Positions 1 to 10,909 of a stretch of 64,000 bases of DNA are shown one piece after another. Position 1 is the first letter of the stretch, and each line of letters begins with the position of its first letter. The notes beneath the pieces were generated by a model. That model worked only from the letters and a program-made list of their open reading frames with translations. It ran no database searches and was not told where the DNA came from. Source of the stretch: Pegoplata infirma (Eukaryota > Arthropoda > Insecta > Diptera > Anthomyiidae); contig OY992537.1 of assembly GCA_963921195.1 (NCBI GenBank), positions 81,419,287 through 81,483,286 of the forward strand, read 5' to 3'. The position numbers and the translations under genes are program-made.

Positions 1-24
1 TCGCTAAAGGGGCTATTTTCAATT

Positions 25-591
25 TTTTATACCCTCCACTTAGTGATAGAGGGTATATATAAGTTTGTCATTCCGTTTGTAACTCATCGAAATATCGATC
101 TGGGACCCCATAAAGTATATATATTCATGATGCCCGATTGATTTTAAGACATTCTAGCGATGTCCGTCTGTCTGTCTGTCTGTGGAAAATGCTGTCGCGG
201 ACAAAATATTGCACAGAGATGACTGAAACTTAACATATTTATTGGAAGTTCTCCCGAGAATTTTGGTATTGCATTTGAGCGATATCGGTTTAGCGGTTCA
301 AAAGTTATGAACGAAAATGTAAGCACACCTCAAAAATTTCAGTACATTCAACATAACCTAAAATTACAAAATGCTTTAATTCGGCTTCTGGTTGACATAT
401 GTGAACATAATTGAACACCAAATGGTATTTAAACAAGTACGAACATATTTTTTGACAAAAAAGGAAAAAAATCGCGGATTTTTTTTACCAAAATTTTTTT
501 TCGCGGAAATTTTTTTTTGCAATAATCTTTATGAAATTGTGAAGGGTATCACTACATTCGGCAAGGCCGAATTTAACTTTTTTACTTGTTT
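25..591 (-). mobile_element. DINE-1-like element, type 1a, copy 1 (reverse)
   Basis: Reads tail to head on the + strand. The tail is TTTATACCCTCCACTTAGTG followed by GAGGGTATA near 50. Next come ACCCCATAAAGTATATATAT near 105 and a short GTCCGTCTGTCTGTC microsatellite near 163-182. The body contains AGCGGTTCAAAAGTTATGA. The head, TTCGGCAAGGCCGAATTTAA then TTTACTTGTT, ends near 591. Two further copies lie at about 31715-32214 and 62183-62900. The layout is that of Drosophila DINE-1/INE-1, which is interpreted as a non-autonomous Helentron (HINE). It has no coding capacity; short open frames inside it are chance. Confidence 0.75.
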
Positions 592-1039
592 TATTTTCTT
601 TTTGGACCAATGCCAATAAACTCAACTTGTTCCATTTTTTTTAACATTTCTATTGTGGGCTCAAAGTTTGACCCCTCTTTCTTTCAATGTCTACTTTTGT
701 AAAAAGAATTGAAGCAACAGTATTTGAAGATAATTGATTTCGTAAATCGGTTTTTGTTATCTATAATTTACTAAAAACTCTTTCTACTGATGAATTAGAA
801 AATGGAAGAATCATAAGAAATTTAAAAACATTTTCTCAATTTAGAGAAATATTTTCACCAGCACAATTTGTAATTTTAAAAATGTTTGCCCAATTAATTT
901 GGACATCCAAATAATCAAAAAGACCATATTTTTATGGTCCAATTGACCATTTGAAAAGAAGTACTGCCAAATAAGAAATAACTAACAAAAATCGTCAAAT
1001 TAAATTAAAATGAAAAAAATTATATTTTGTCCATTTAAA
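592..1039. other. AT-rich stretch, no gene seen
   Basis: Unstructured AT-rich sequence between the first DINE and the hAT-like right end. No open frame, RNA gene or clear repeat is supported. Confidence 0.5.
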
Positions 1040-1161
1040 ACTTTGAATTGTAACTAATAAAATTATCCATAAATTATCCAAAAATGTAATTATCCAAAGA
1101 GTATCCAAAAATTTTTAAATTATCCATTTTTTGGATAATTATCCAAGAAGTGGCAACACTG
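1040..1161. mobile_element. Right end of an hAT-like element (truncated)
   Basis: Ends in AAGTGGCAACACTG, the reverse complement of CAGTGTTGCCACTT, a terminal sequence typical of many insect hAT elements. The last ~100 bp repeat the motif TTATCCA several times (near 1066, 1075, 1092, 1103, 1120, 1139), as subterminal transposase-binding repeats often do. No matching left end was found upstream, so this is probably a relic. Confidence 0.45.
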
Positions 1162-1237
1162 ATTCGGAAAGATAATTGGTCAAAATCGTTTTTAGACTAT
1201 CGACAAAAAACATGCATTTGCATGGAAATCTCATCCC

Positions 1238-1862
1238 TATTTATCACATTAAAACGGAATGCACCACAATCTTAAAAATTTACATTCTTATATAGTTTCG
1301 TATGGGCCATCGAATAATTTTTTTTTTTTCCTTGAAAAATTTTCAGAACCCGTTCTGAAATTTTCCATTTTTTAAAAAAGTCAATTTATCAAAAATCCGG
1401 CCATTTTTTTTCGTTTTTTTCGAGAAAATCGCATTTGAATTTTAAATTTCATAACAATTTTGTAATTTGCTTGTATTTTCTTGTTTTAAAGTTGCGAATG
1501 AGTAATATTAATTGCATGAATATTACTTATTCGGCACGTTAAAACAAGAAAATACAAGCAAATTACAAAATTGTTATGAAATTTAAAATTCAAATGCGAT
1601 ATTCTCGAAAAAAACGAAAAATACATTTCTAATTTTTTTTGTGTGGATGGACAAACATCTAAACTTAAAAAAAAAATTAAAAAAAAAAGAAAAAAAAGTG
1701 GCCGGATTTTTGATAAATTGACTTTTTTAACAAATGGAAAATTTCAGAACGGGTTCTGAAAATTTAAAAAAAAAAAACAAATTTAATCGATAGCCCATAC
1801 AAAACTATGTAAGAATATAAATTTTTGAGATTGTGGTGCATTCCGTTTTAATGTGATAAATA
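1238..1862. mobile_element. Foldback element A (long inverted repeat)
   Basis: The left arm begins TATTTATCACATTAAAACGG and the right arm ends with its complement, CCGTTTTAATGTGATAAATA. The arms can be followed inward to a centre at about 1510-1518, where GAGTAATATT faces AATATTACTTATTC. The right arm carries an extra ~65 bp (about 1620-1690), so the arms are unequal. TA is a possible 2-bp TSD but is ambiguous in this context. No coding sequence. A piece of the arm (a version of GATAGCCCATACAAAACT) recurs inside the hAT-like element at 11644-13000. Confidence 0.75.
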
Positions 1863-2344
1863 TTTAATCAAGGCAACTCGCCACAAATTTGACCATTTTT
1901 CCAATATTTGACCACGCCTTCTAAGCCAAGTTTTTGATAATTAAGAAAACCAAAAACACAATTTTCTTAGTTCTATATAGGGCTATCCAAACAACCTAAT
2001 CAGAAATTTACGGGACACATGTTTTTCTGTAGCGGGACATTTGGTGTGGCATGACTCATATGTGTTTAGGTGGGCAAAGTACTTCAGAAAATGTCTGGGC
2101 AAAAACCACATAGAGTAGTGTTTATTAAATTATATTTTATACTTGTTTTCTTAAAAATAACATTTTAAATTTTTTAATTTGTTTTGAGAAAAAAATCGTT
2201 GACTTTTATTGAAATTTTTTTCTAGTTGTTGCATTTGACGATCATTTACTCTCAAGCTTAACGACTTTGATTTTCATTTCATTTTTGTAATCTGTGACCA
2301 CACTATGGTAAAGCTAATCCATGTTGGCCGCTTCACGAGGACGA
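1863..2344. other. AT-rich stretch, no gene seen
   Basis: No open frame, repeat structure or RNA gene supported. A few GC-richer words occur near 2010-2100, without recognisable identity. Confidence 0.45.
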
Positions 2345-2352
2345 GGACTTAT

Positions 2353-2620
2353 CATTGGCGTAGGAAGAGCATTTTTCTGGGAGGGAGGGGGTTTAAAGCC
2401 CCCTAGGATTTTTTTATATCGAAAAACTTTTTTAAAATAAAAATCAGGACCTTTTTCTAAGACTTTTCAAAAAATGGGCATTCAAATTTCGAGTTGTGGT
2501 GATTTGAAATGAATTCCTTCTGAAAGCTGTTTAAAAATTATTTTTTTTTAATTTTGATTTTCAGAATTAACAAATTTCTGGTGGTGCTTTGCACCCCAGA
2601 CAGGCTTATCTACGCTAATG
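2353..2620. mobile_element. hAT-like MITE with 8-bp TSD GGACTTAT
   Basis: GGACTTAT occurs at 2345-2352 and again at 2621-2628, directly flanking the element. The termini are inverted: CATTGGCGTAG on the left and CTACGCTAATG on the right. The left subterminal region has a G-run followed by GGGTTTAAAGCCCCC, a small hairpin. An 8-bp TSD and short imperfect TIRs fit the hAT superfamily. At 268 bp it is non-autonomous. Confidence 0.7.
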
Positions 2621-2879
2621 GGACTTATAGTGTGAAATTAGATGCAATAAAAATTTGTATGAGCTCTACACTCTTGTTAACCTAAATCTACTATTTACCT
2701 TTTACCACATTTATGTACTCCTGTAGAAAATAATTGCAAACATGCCTGCGAATTTTGTACTCTTGCCCAAAACACTAAACCATGATAATGTTTTGCGGAA
2801 AATTTGGGTGTACTTGCCAAAGCAAAGTTTTTTTAGAAAAAAAAATGTTACATTACTTTGCTATTCCATGCAAAACGAA
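2621..2879. other. AT-rich stretch, no gene seen
   Basis: No supported feature. A 65-codon open frame beginning at 2742 runs on into the DINE remnant that follows and is treated as chance. Confidence 0.4.
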
Positions 2880-3030
2880 TTGAAATATCAGTCGAGGACC
2901 CCATTAAAAAACCAAAAGAGCTGTACATTTCGTAAGTGAGTGCAAAAATAAGTGTAAAAAAGTGTTTTTACATTTTGGAGAGCATAAAAGATTCGGCACC
3001 AAAGAATATAACATTCTCACTTCTTTCATG
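2880..3030 (-). mobile_element. Degraded DINE-1-like remnant (reverse)
   Basis: GAAATATCAGTCGAGGACCCC near 2880 resembles the tail block CGAAATATCGATCTGGGACC of the intact copies. AGCATAAAAGATTCGGCACC near 2981 followed by TAACATTCTCACTTC resembles the reversed head. The middle is lost or diverged. Confidence 0.4.
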
Positions 3031-3204
3031 TAAATTTGATAAACAAATGGAAAATTTTTATGCGAAAAGCTAAGACTTGGTGGAAAAGTAGTTTTGGTAA
3101 GAAAAAATGTTTTTTTTTCACGAAAAACAAAACTATGTTAAAAAAGATTTAATGAACCCAAAATTTTTGGTGAAAAAAACCTTTTGATGAACTTTTTTAA
3201 TAAA

Positions 3205-4094
3205 AACAAGTAGAAAAGTTAAATTCGACTTGGCCGAATCTATGAATACCCTCCAATGCCCATTTTAAGTGATAATAAATTTTCTAACGTGAAAAAATAA
3301 CAGTTTTGATTAGAAATATTTTATTTTGTTTAAAAAAATTTTTTTAGTAATTTTTGAAAAACAAAAAATAATTTACTAATTTTTTTTTTGAGTGTAAAAT
3401 TTTTTTTGATTGTAAAATTTTTTTCAAGTGTATTTTTTTTTTTTTTTGTTTTGGTATAAAAATATTTTTGAGTGACAAAAATACGTTGTAAAATATTTTT
3501 GTGACTTACCAATGTTTTTAAAACAGGTTGAACGGGTTTTCAACACGTGAATTTTAGGAGAAGCTAATCCGAAATTCACGGTTTTGCTAATAACTTTTGA
3601 ACCACTGGACCGATTTGGCTGAAATTCAATACGAACGAGGCTGGAGGAACAAAAAATATATATGCCAAGCTTCAGCATCTTCAGAATTGCTTTTGGAAAG
3701 TTATAGTGCTTTTTATCTCAAAAATTCACGAAAAACCCTTGCGGAAATTTAGTCTTTTGCTCATAACTTTTGAACCACTGGACCGATTTCGCTGGATTAC
3801 CAACCTGATCAGGTAAATGCCCAATATATATGCCAAACTTCAGGAGCCTCCGTTAAGTCTTTCAAAAGTTATCGTGTTTTCAACAGACAGACAGACAGAC
3901 GGACAGACGGACAGACGGACAGACGGACAGACGGACTGACAGACGGACGGACGGACATCGCTAGATCGTCTTAAAATCGATCGAGGATCATGAATATATA
4001 TACTTTATGGGGTCCTAGACCAATATTTCGAGGTGTTACAAACGGAATGACAAACTTATATATACCCTCTATCAAAAGAGTGTAGGGTATAAAA
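3205..4094 (+). mobile_element. DINE-1-like element, type 1b, copy 1
   Basis: The head, AACAAGTAGAAAAGTTAAAT then TCGACTTGGCCGAATC, starts near 3205. The tail, ACCCTCTATC then GTAGGGTATA, ends near 4094. Between them are a T-rich region, two related internal units (about 3579-3703 and 3757-3877, both opening GCT.ATAACTTTTGAACCAC and containing TATATATGCCAA.CTTCAG), a CAGA/CGGA microsatellite, and the conserved block ATATATATACTTTATGGGGT. The internal unit plus microsatellite layout is typical of DINE-TR/HINE elements. Other copies: 34716-35520 and the split copy 49928-52768. Confidence 0.8.
3883..3957 (+). repeat. DINE core microsatellite (CAGA/CGGA)n
   Basis: About 75 bp of tetranucleotide units moving from CAGA to CGGA, at the conserved core position of the DINE element just before ACATCGCTAGATCG. 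Its length differs greatly between copies in this window. Confidence 0.85.
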
Positions 4095-4648
4095 AAAAAT
4101 TTACTTAAAAAAAAATTTATAAAAAAAAAATTTTTGGTGAGAAAAAAATTGATAATAAAAAATTTTATAAAAAAATTTGACGAAAAAAAATTGATAAAAA
4201 AAATATGATAAAAAAAATTATGAAAAAAAAAATTTTGATGAAAAAAAAAATTTGCTGAAAAAAAATTAATGAAAAAAAATTTGATGAAAAAAAAATTTTA
4301 AGAAAAAATTGATGAAAAAAAAGTTTGACGAAAAAAAATTTTATGAAAAAAAAAAAAAAAAGTTTGATGAAAAAAAAAAAAAAAAATTTTGAAAAAAAAA
4401 ATTTGATGGAAAAAAAAAATTGACGGAAAAAAAAATTGATGAAAAAAAAAATTTGACGGAAAAAAATTGATGAAAAAAAAAAAATTATGAAAAAAAAAAT
4501 TTTATGAAAAAAAAAAATTGTATAAAGGCCGAATAAATACATTTTATTTTTATGTACCCTCGGGAATAAAAGCAATAAAAAACAACAAATATGAAAAAAA
4601 TTCATGAAAAAAAAAATGTTTGAAAAAAAAAAAAAAAATTGATTAAAA
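4095..4648. repeat. Simple repeat, (T)GATGAAAAAAAAATT-like, left part
   Basis: Degenerate tandem units of a long A-run, TT or TTT, then GATG, TATG or GACG. The opposite strand gives a long Phe/Ile-rich open frame (4165-4653) that is purely low complexity. The array continues at 5331 beyond an inserted DINE. Confidence 0.8.
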
Positions 4649-5330
4649 AACAAGTGAGAGTGTTAAATTCGGCAGTGCCGAATCAATAATACCCTCCAAC
4701 AGATAAAAAAAAAAAATTGCAGGGGCATTTTTTTTGGGGGGGAGTCAGAAGGGGTCATTGGGGGACATATTAACCAATGCGATAAAAGTTTAAAAATTAA
4801 TTTATTATGCTTTTTGAGCTTAAGTAATACAATTTTATCATTTTTAAAAACAATTTTAAAATCCACGCCCACAAAAGGGGGGCGGGCAAAACAAAAAATA
4901 TTTTTTTTTAATTTCCCCAAGTCAAGGTGCAGGACCTTAAACTTTTTCTGGCATCAAATTGTTTCATTTGCTTAACACAAATACAAAAAAACCTGAGAAA
5001 ATATGGTGTTTTTCAGAGGTTAGTTAAGTTCTTCAGAGGGGAACTTTTTCCACCCTGGTCCGATTTTGCCCATTTACGAACTTAAACTGCCTAGGACCAA
5101 AAGACATATTCCTGCCAAACTTAACGAGTCTACCTCTTTTATTTTGGACTGCATCGTGTCTTATACAGACGGACGAACGGACGGACATTCGGACATTCTA
5201 GAAAAGTCTTAGAATCGATCATAGATCAATAATATATATACTTTATGGGGTCCCCGATCGATATTTAGATGCGTTACAAACGGAATGACAAAGTGAGTAT
5301 ACCCCCATAATGTGGTTGGAGGGTATAAAA
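4649..5330 (+). mobile_element. DINE-like element, type 1c, inserted in the simple repeat
   Basis: The head, AACAAGTGAGAGTGTTAAAT then TCGGCAGTGCCGAATC, starts near 4649. The tail, ACCCCCATAATGTGGTTGGA then GGGTATAAAA, ends near 5330. The body has GC-richer words such as CCACGCCCACAAAAGGGGGG, a short ACGGACGAACGGACGGAC core near 5169, then ATATATACTTTATGGGGTCC. It splits a continuous GATGAAAAAA array, so the array predates it. No TSD is readable in the A-rich host. Reverse fragments of the same type lie at 15868-16119 and 26411-26757. Confidence 0.75.
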
Positions 5331-5645
5331 AGTTTGATGAAAAAAAAATGATGAAAAAAAAATTTAATGGAAAAAAAAAAATAATTTAAAAAAAAAAAAT
5401 TGATCAAAAAAAAAAATTAAAAAAAAAAAAAAAATAATGAAAAAAAAATTTTATGACAAAAAAAAAAAAAAATTATAAACAAAAAATGATCAAAAAAAAA
5501 TTTGATTAAAAATCAAGTTTGATAAAAAAAAATTAATGAAAAAAAAAAAATTTATGAAAAAAAAAATGAAAAAAAAAATTGATTAAAAAAAAATTGATGA
5601 AAAAAAAATTTTATGAAAAAAATGTGATGAAAAAAAAAATTTTTT
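5331..5645. repeat. Simple repeat, (T)GATGAAAAAAAAATT-like, right part
   Basis: Continuation of the array at 4095-4648 after the inserted DINE; same unit types and no coding content. Confidence 0.8.
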
Positions 5646-5674
5646 TTGTTAAAAAATTATCATGTTACTTTTTA

Positions 5675-5717
5675 TTCACCAGCTGGTGAAAAACGGGCTT
5701 ATTCACCACGAGGTGAA
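5675..5717. repeat. Two short palindromes with TTCACC/GGTGAA arms
   Basis: TTCACCAGCTGGTGAA (5675-5690) is a perfect 16-bp palindrome containing an E-box-like CAGCTG. TTCACCACGAGGTGAA (5702-5717) is a related imperfect one. They may be the remains of a small inverted-repeat element; no function can be assigned. Confidence 0.4.
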
Positions 5718-5760
5718 TTATTATCCAAGTTACAAACCCAAGTTATTAAAATTTTTGGTT

Positions 5761-7409
5761 CCCGAGTAAAAATAAACATATATAACAATAGTATATAACT
5801 TGATACAAACCTAACGAATCATACTTATATGATCATTAGAGTGTCCCTTATTTTGGAAATGTTGGAAATGTTGAGACGGTACCCCCTAATTTTTTTCCTT
5901 TTGACTAAAAAATAACTCAGGAAAAATTTTACGCCCCTACGACCACGCCTTCCCTACGCGACGGGGCCTTAAAGAACGGGGCCTTAAAAATCATTTTTCC
6001 ATACAAACCAAAAAATTTTTTTTTGATTTTCAATTTTTTTGTTATTAATTATAATATTACTTGGTTAGCTTATTCACGACAAAAAATTTGATTTTGGTGG
6101 GATGAGGCTTTCAGTTCTAAAAAATTTTTCGAAAAAAAAAATTTTGAGCTTTTGGGGTCCTACAGTAAAAATTTAAAAAATTTTTTTTTTTTAGTTTTGA
6201 CAAGCATCGGTTTTAGTTGTAATGTTGCTTTTAATGATATATATTCATAAAAAAATATTATTCATATCTGTGACATCTTGATCGTGTATCGAAAAACATC
6301 AAAAATGCATTTTTTACCCTTTTTTAGATCACGATAAAGATGTCACAGATAGGAATAATATTTTTTTATGAAAATATATCATTAAAAGCAACAATTCAAC
6401 TAAAACGGTTGCTTGTCAAAACTAAAAAAAAATATTTTTTAAAAAATTTTTACTGTAGGACCCCAAAAGCTCTAAATTTTTTTTTTGAAAAATTTTTTAG
6501 AACTGAAAGCCTCATCCCACCAAAATCAAATTTTTTGTCGTGAATAAGCTAAGCAAGTAATATTATAATTAATAACAAAAAAATTTAAAATCAAAAAAAA
6601 ATTTTTTTGCTTTGTATGGAAAAATGATTTTTAAGGCCCCGCTCTTTACGGCCCCGTCGCGTAGGGAAGGCGTGGTCGTAGGGGCGTAAAATTTTTCCTG
6701 AGTTATTTTTTAGTCAAAAGGAAAAAAATGAGGGGTTACTGTCTCAACATTTCCAACATTTCCAAAATAAAGGAACATTCTAATGATCATATATGAGCTA
6801 TTTCTAAATTTTTTAAATGCAGTCATATGTAGTTATATATAATTTAATCATGATTCGGATTAAAATGCGTACGGTTGATATAATTATATTTAATTATATG
6901 AGGGTCAATACAAAATTATTTTTTTTGTATAATTTAATATAAAATTATATATTTCTCATTCTGTTCCATATATAACTATAAATGTTTCTAATTAACCAAC
7001 AATTTTCTAAGTTTTTTAGGCAAAGTATAAAAAACTTTTTAAAATGTTCCTAAACATTTCCTTGGTAGGGTTATGTAACATATATCACCTATCTGGTTCG
7101 AAGCGTACCCAAACATTTTTTTGTTTTAGAAAATTATATGTTTGGTGAATGTATCGTTGTCCTGTGGTGTATCTCAACCCAAACCAAAAAACACCAGGAT
7201 TTTATATGTTTTTATGCAATTAGATCTAATTAGATCCACCAATATATGGCAATGTCTGGTCAAAACTCGGATGAAATCAAATCATATTTTATACAAGTTG
7301 ATCTTTTTTAATGCAAAAACATCCACCATTTTTCGGATCAAATTGCGTATAATTATATATTGTATTACATATCATTATATATTGCATCATATAAAAATTT
7401 TTACTCGGG
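5761..7409. mobile_element. CCCGAGTAAAAA-ended element, copy 1, TSD TT
   Basis: Left terminus CCCGAGTAAAAATAAAC; right terminus TTTTTACTCGGG. Both are flanked by TT (5759-5760, 7410-7411), read as a 2-bp TSD. The native interior is AT-rich with many ATATAATTATAT words, as in the second copy at 53137-53654. A 950-bp foldback (5835-6784) is inserted inside it. Non-autonomous and non-coding. The superfamily is undetermined: a 2-bp TSD that is not TA excludes a simple Tc1/mariner reading. Confidence 0.7.
5835..6784. mobile_element. Foldback element B, copy 1, TSD GATC
   Basis: Nearly the whole element is a palindrome. It starts ATTAGAGTGTCCCTTATTTT and ends with AACATTCTAAT. GATC flanks both sides (5831-5834 and 6785-6788). 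GC-rich arm blocks such as CCTTCCCTACGCGACGGGGC (near 5951) recur inverted near 6650. The centre lies near 6300, between GATCGTGTATCG and TTTAGATCACGATAAAG. Copy 2 is at 13528-14178 and a relative at 23708-25023. No coding sequence. Confidence 0.85.
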
Positions 7410-7411
7410 TT

Positions 7412-7802
7412 TTAAGAAAAGTAAAACAGTAATTCTTGTTTTATTTTTCGTTAATTGTTAGCTTATATAGTCAAACTGAGGTGGCGTCCTGCAACTTTTT
7501 TAAAATTAGACACCAGCCTGAAAACATTATCATGTTAAAAACATTTTTGCAAGTATATTTGCCTGTGACCATTAAAGGGTTAAATTGATCTTTCTCATCA
7601 ATTGACTTTTTTTTATTCACTGTATACGTACTTTTAGTTCAATTGATAGATCTTTTCCGCTGGGTGGTCATTCAAAAAAAATTATCATTAGTAAAATAAT
7701 AATGTTGATTTTGTCCATATAAACAATATATTATTTATACATGCATTAAATTATATATTTGCATTTAACTTTATTGTAAGCATCTGGTATCATATAAATT
7801 AT
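7412..7802. other. AT-rich stretch, no gene seen
   Basis: No supported feature between the CCCGAG element and the degenerate DINE. Confidence 0.4.
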
Positions 7803-8507
7803 TTTTATACCCTTCACTAACAATTAGTTATAAAGGGTTTGTTATTCCGTGTGTAACAACTTGAATTATTGGTCCAGGAACTTTTAGGGAAATTAATTAA
7901 GGCCGCAAAAATTAAAACCAAAGTCATTGTTTTCTGTAAAGACAGTCGAGCTCAGGCTCTAATTATAATTATGTATTATAATTTTTTGATTTGTTATATA
8001 TGGTTTTGAATTGAGAAAAGTGCGAAAGAAAAATTTTAATTTTTCTAAAAATTTAGACATCCTGGTTTGTTTCTTACTAGTTTCATATAATCCAGTTATA
8101 ATAATCTAAAAGTCCTTTTGTCATTTAAGAACAATTTAACTTAAAAACAAAAAAATAAACCCAAATTTTTTTTTACAAGAATCAGAAAAAAAAAATTGTT
8201 ACTCAAAACCAATTTTCTTTTTAATCAAAAATTTTTTTTACCATTTTTCTGATTTGCGTTGTTAAGTGCCAGTTTACAGAAGGCGAACGATACACACGAA
8301 CGAAAATTTTGCATGTGTTTTGTTATTATATCAACAACAAAATGCATGTAAAGTTTTCGTTCGTATGTATCGTTCTTCTTCTGTAAACTAGCAATAAATT
8401 TCAAATCAATTTAAAAGTATTTTTGCGCTCTAATTTTTTTTTAATGTTTTGAACGTTGTGGAAGGTGTTTATGGATTCGACCAAGTCGAATTCAACTTTT
8501 TTACTTA
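7803..8507 (-). mobile_element. Degenerate DINE-1-like element (reverse)
   Basis: The reversed tail TTTATACCCTTCACTAACAA, AAAGGGTTTGTTATTCCGTG and TATTGGTCCAGGAAC (7803-7895) marks one end. The reversed head GATTCGACCAAGTCGAATTC with AACTTTTTTACTT (8475-8507) marks the other. The middle is strongly diverged and lacks the microsatellite. A small hairpin element (8268-8392) sits inside. Treating the two ends as one copy is inference from spacing and orientation. Confidence 0.55.
8268..8392. mobile_element. Small hairpin MITE
   Basis: A near-complete palindrome of 125 bp. GCCAGTTTACAGAAG, CGAACGATACACACGAACGA and TTTTGCATG on the left face CATGTAAAGTTTTCG, TTCGTATGTATCGTTC and CTTCTGTAAACTAGC on the right. 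The loop is short (TTATTATATCAACAA-like). No clear TSD. It could fold into a long RNA hairpin if transcribed. Confidence 0.65.
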
Positions 8508-8883
8508 CAATTAGTTTTATACCAAATGGTTTGATTTTTTTTTTTTGTTTGTAATTAACAAGTTCTTTTATGCTTGATTTATAATATTGTAAAAAATGCA
8601 AATGTTTTAAAACAATTATTTATGAATACAAATGAATATTTATATGAAATTCATTTTAAAATAATTATACATATAAATTATAAATAATAAAGTCTCTTTT
8701 AACAAGTAATTTTATAAAACAATGATACACTAAAAAAAATCTAGTAATAGAGTGAGTGTATCGTTTTTTACATTTTTTGTTTGAGCTAAAATGAAGACTG
8801 AAGACGTAGAGGTGGCTACAGAAACCATTAAAAATAATCTTTAGAAATGCAATGTTTTCTTCTTTAATCACAAACCCTTAATA
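8508..8883. other. AT-rich stretch, no gene seen
   Basis: No supported feature. Short open frames here have the composition of random AT-rich DNA. Confidence 0.4.
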
Positions 8884-9800
8884 CCAAAAAGTTTCTATTG
8901 GGTGTCAAAATGACTCCATACAATTTTCGTAAAAATCAAAAATTGTCTTACCCTTCCGCATCGCGGTTAAAGTAAAAACCCCAAAAATTTACATATTTTA
9001 TCTTATTTCCAGGCAACTAACAAGGGAAGTCTCCTTGGTGTCACCCACCGATCTTCATGAAATTTGGATATGTTGCTTAGAACGAAAATAAATTCGACGC
9101 GTATTTTTTTTAGCGGCCCTAACTCATTTTTAGGGGGGGGGGGTCGATTTGTATGGGGGGAAATTGATCTTTTTCAGTTTTTTTCAATTTACGCCTATTT
9201 AAACAAAATTAATATAGGCATGTGTGGTATCAGATTAAAGGTTTTAAAAATACCTATCTCGTGGTGCTAACAACGGGCCAAAGAAGTTAATATTTTTCGA
9301 CTTATTAACAAAAATGTCCAAAAATTTTCGTATTTTACTCAATATGACGAAAAGTTGTGCATGTTTGGACACGTTCTTAGCACACGTAGATAGGTTTTCC
9401 AAAGACATTTCATTTGGTATGTAACATGACTAGGTTTCTTTGCATAATATAGGAGATAAACGAAAAAAACTTAAAAACGGCCTCCTTTTTACCCTCTAAA
9501 TATGAATTAGGGGGTAAAAATACGTGTTCCTTTATTTTTTCTGCTCTACAAAATAAAACCAATTCCATAAAGATCCGCGGGTGACGCTAGGGAGACTTCC
9601 CTAGTAAGTTTTTTTATTGGTGTTATCTATTTGGGAAAAAGGTCTTCCCTGTCCTCTCAAGATCACATCCAAAAATATTGCAATAAAATATGTAATTTTT
9701 TAAGTTTTTTACTTTTACCGCGATGCGGGAGAGTAAGGAGCTTTTCGATTTTCACAAAAACTTTATGTAGAAATTTTGACACTCAATAGAAACTTTTTGG
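8884..9800. mobile_element. Foldback element C
   Basis: CCAAAAAGTTTCTATTG at the left end is matched by CAATAGAAACTTTTTGG at the right end. Further inward, CCGCATCGCGGTTAAAGTAA (near 8957) faces TTTACCGCGATGCGG (near 9713), and GGGAAGTCTCCTTGGTGTCA (near 9024) faces TGACGCTAGGGAGACTTCCC (near 9582). The centre is near 9330. The left arm contains a run of G at 9132-9141. CCCTT lies near both edges but no exact TSD can be fixed. Confidence 0.75.
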
Positions 9801-9869
9801 AGCCCTTTTAGCTTAAACAAAAAATAAAAGTAAAAATCGATAAGTCCTAATACATATTAGGGTGGGTCG

Positions 9870-10855
9870 ATGATTTGCATGATTGCGAATTTCGTAAACT
9901 AATAGCAAAATGTCGGTGAGCATTTTTGAGCTGATAATGAAAAAAAAATATTAAAAAAGTTTTGGAGGGTACTTTTAGTCTTTTACGATCGATTTTAGCT
10001 CTTAGTTTTAGGAAAAAAAAAACATATTTAAAAAAAAATATTTTTAGAATTTTGTACAATAAAATCAATAAAAAATAAGCTGATAAATTTTAATCCTTAA
10101 AAGCATTTCAAAAGCCAGAAAAGTTAGATTTTTTTACATAAAAAAATACATTTTATTTCAAAATGGTGCATAAGTCCGATTTTAGTACAGAAAAAATAAA
10201 AAAAAATTGACAGACATTAATCGCTATTCGCGAAGTGCCAAAAATTAGCAAATTGGAAAAAAAGTCAGAATGGTTAAAAAAATTTAATAAAATAGAGCGT
10301 ATTAAGGAAATAAAATAAAAATAAGTTTCATCGGCAAGGTACATAAATGCATTTCATACTTTACAGATTCTTAAAATTCATCCATGGACCATACCGATCC
10401 TCTAACATGTTGTTTGATTTTATTGGCCTAACAAGCTTTATTTACGAAATTTTTAATACCCATTTTGATTTTTTTTTTTTGCAAATTTGCTAGTTTGTAG
10501 CCTTTCGGGGGATAGCGATAAGTACCCAAAATTTTTTGTTTTTATTTCACCAGTACTTAAAGCGGCACCATTTGGGTGCTATTTTGAAATAAAATATAAT
10601 TTTTTATATAAAAAAATTTTCTGGCTTTTAAAATGCTTCCATGGCTTAAAATTAATCAGATAAAATTTCTTTTGGAATTTATTCTACATAATCTATTTTT
10701 GCAAAGTTTTTAAAATATTTTTAAACATATAATTTTTTTTTTCTAAAAACCTCGAACTAAAACTGCCTGTAGAGGACTAAAATTATTCTCCTAAATTTTT
10801 TTAAAATTGTTCCCGTTATCTCGTTATCCCGTTATTGTCCATGCCAAATCGCATA
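9870..10855. mobile_element. Foldback element with AGGGTGGGTCGA-type left end
   Basis: Inverted arms: CATTTCAAAAGCCAGAAAA (near 10106) faces TTTTCTGGCTTTTAAAATG (near 10617), and TTTTATTTCAAAATGGTGCA faces GGGTGCTATTTTGAAATAAA. The AATCGCTATTCGCG region faces GGGGGATAGCGATAAG. The arms are diverged. The outer limits are approximate: the left boundary lies near TATTAGGGTGGGTCGATG (~9858) and the right near GCCAAATCGC (~10850). It lies directly beside foldback C. Confidence 0.6.
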
Positions 10856-10909
10856 ACTTAAAAAAAATAAAAAAATATTACATTGAATCTTGAAAAACAA
10901 AAAAATAAT

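Noticed and set aside
4165..4653. 162-codon reverse open frame rich in F and I
   Set aside because: Translation of an A-rich simple repeat; no non-repetitive sequence and no homology expected.
5675..5690. Regulatory E-box palindrome TTCACCAGCTGGTGAA
   Set aside because: Not kept as a regulatory site: no nearby gene, and a related palindrome next to it suggests element debris.
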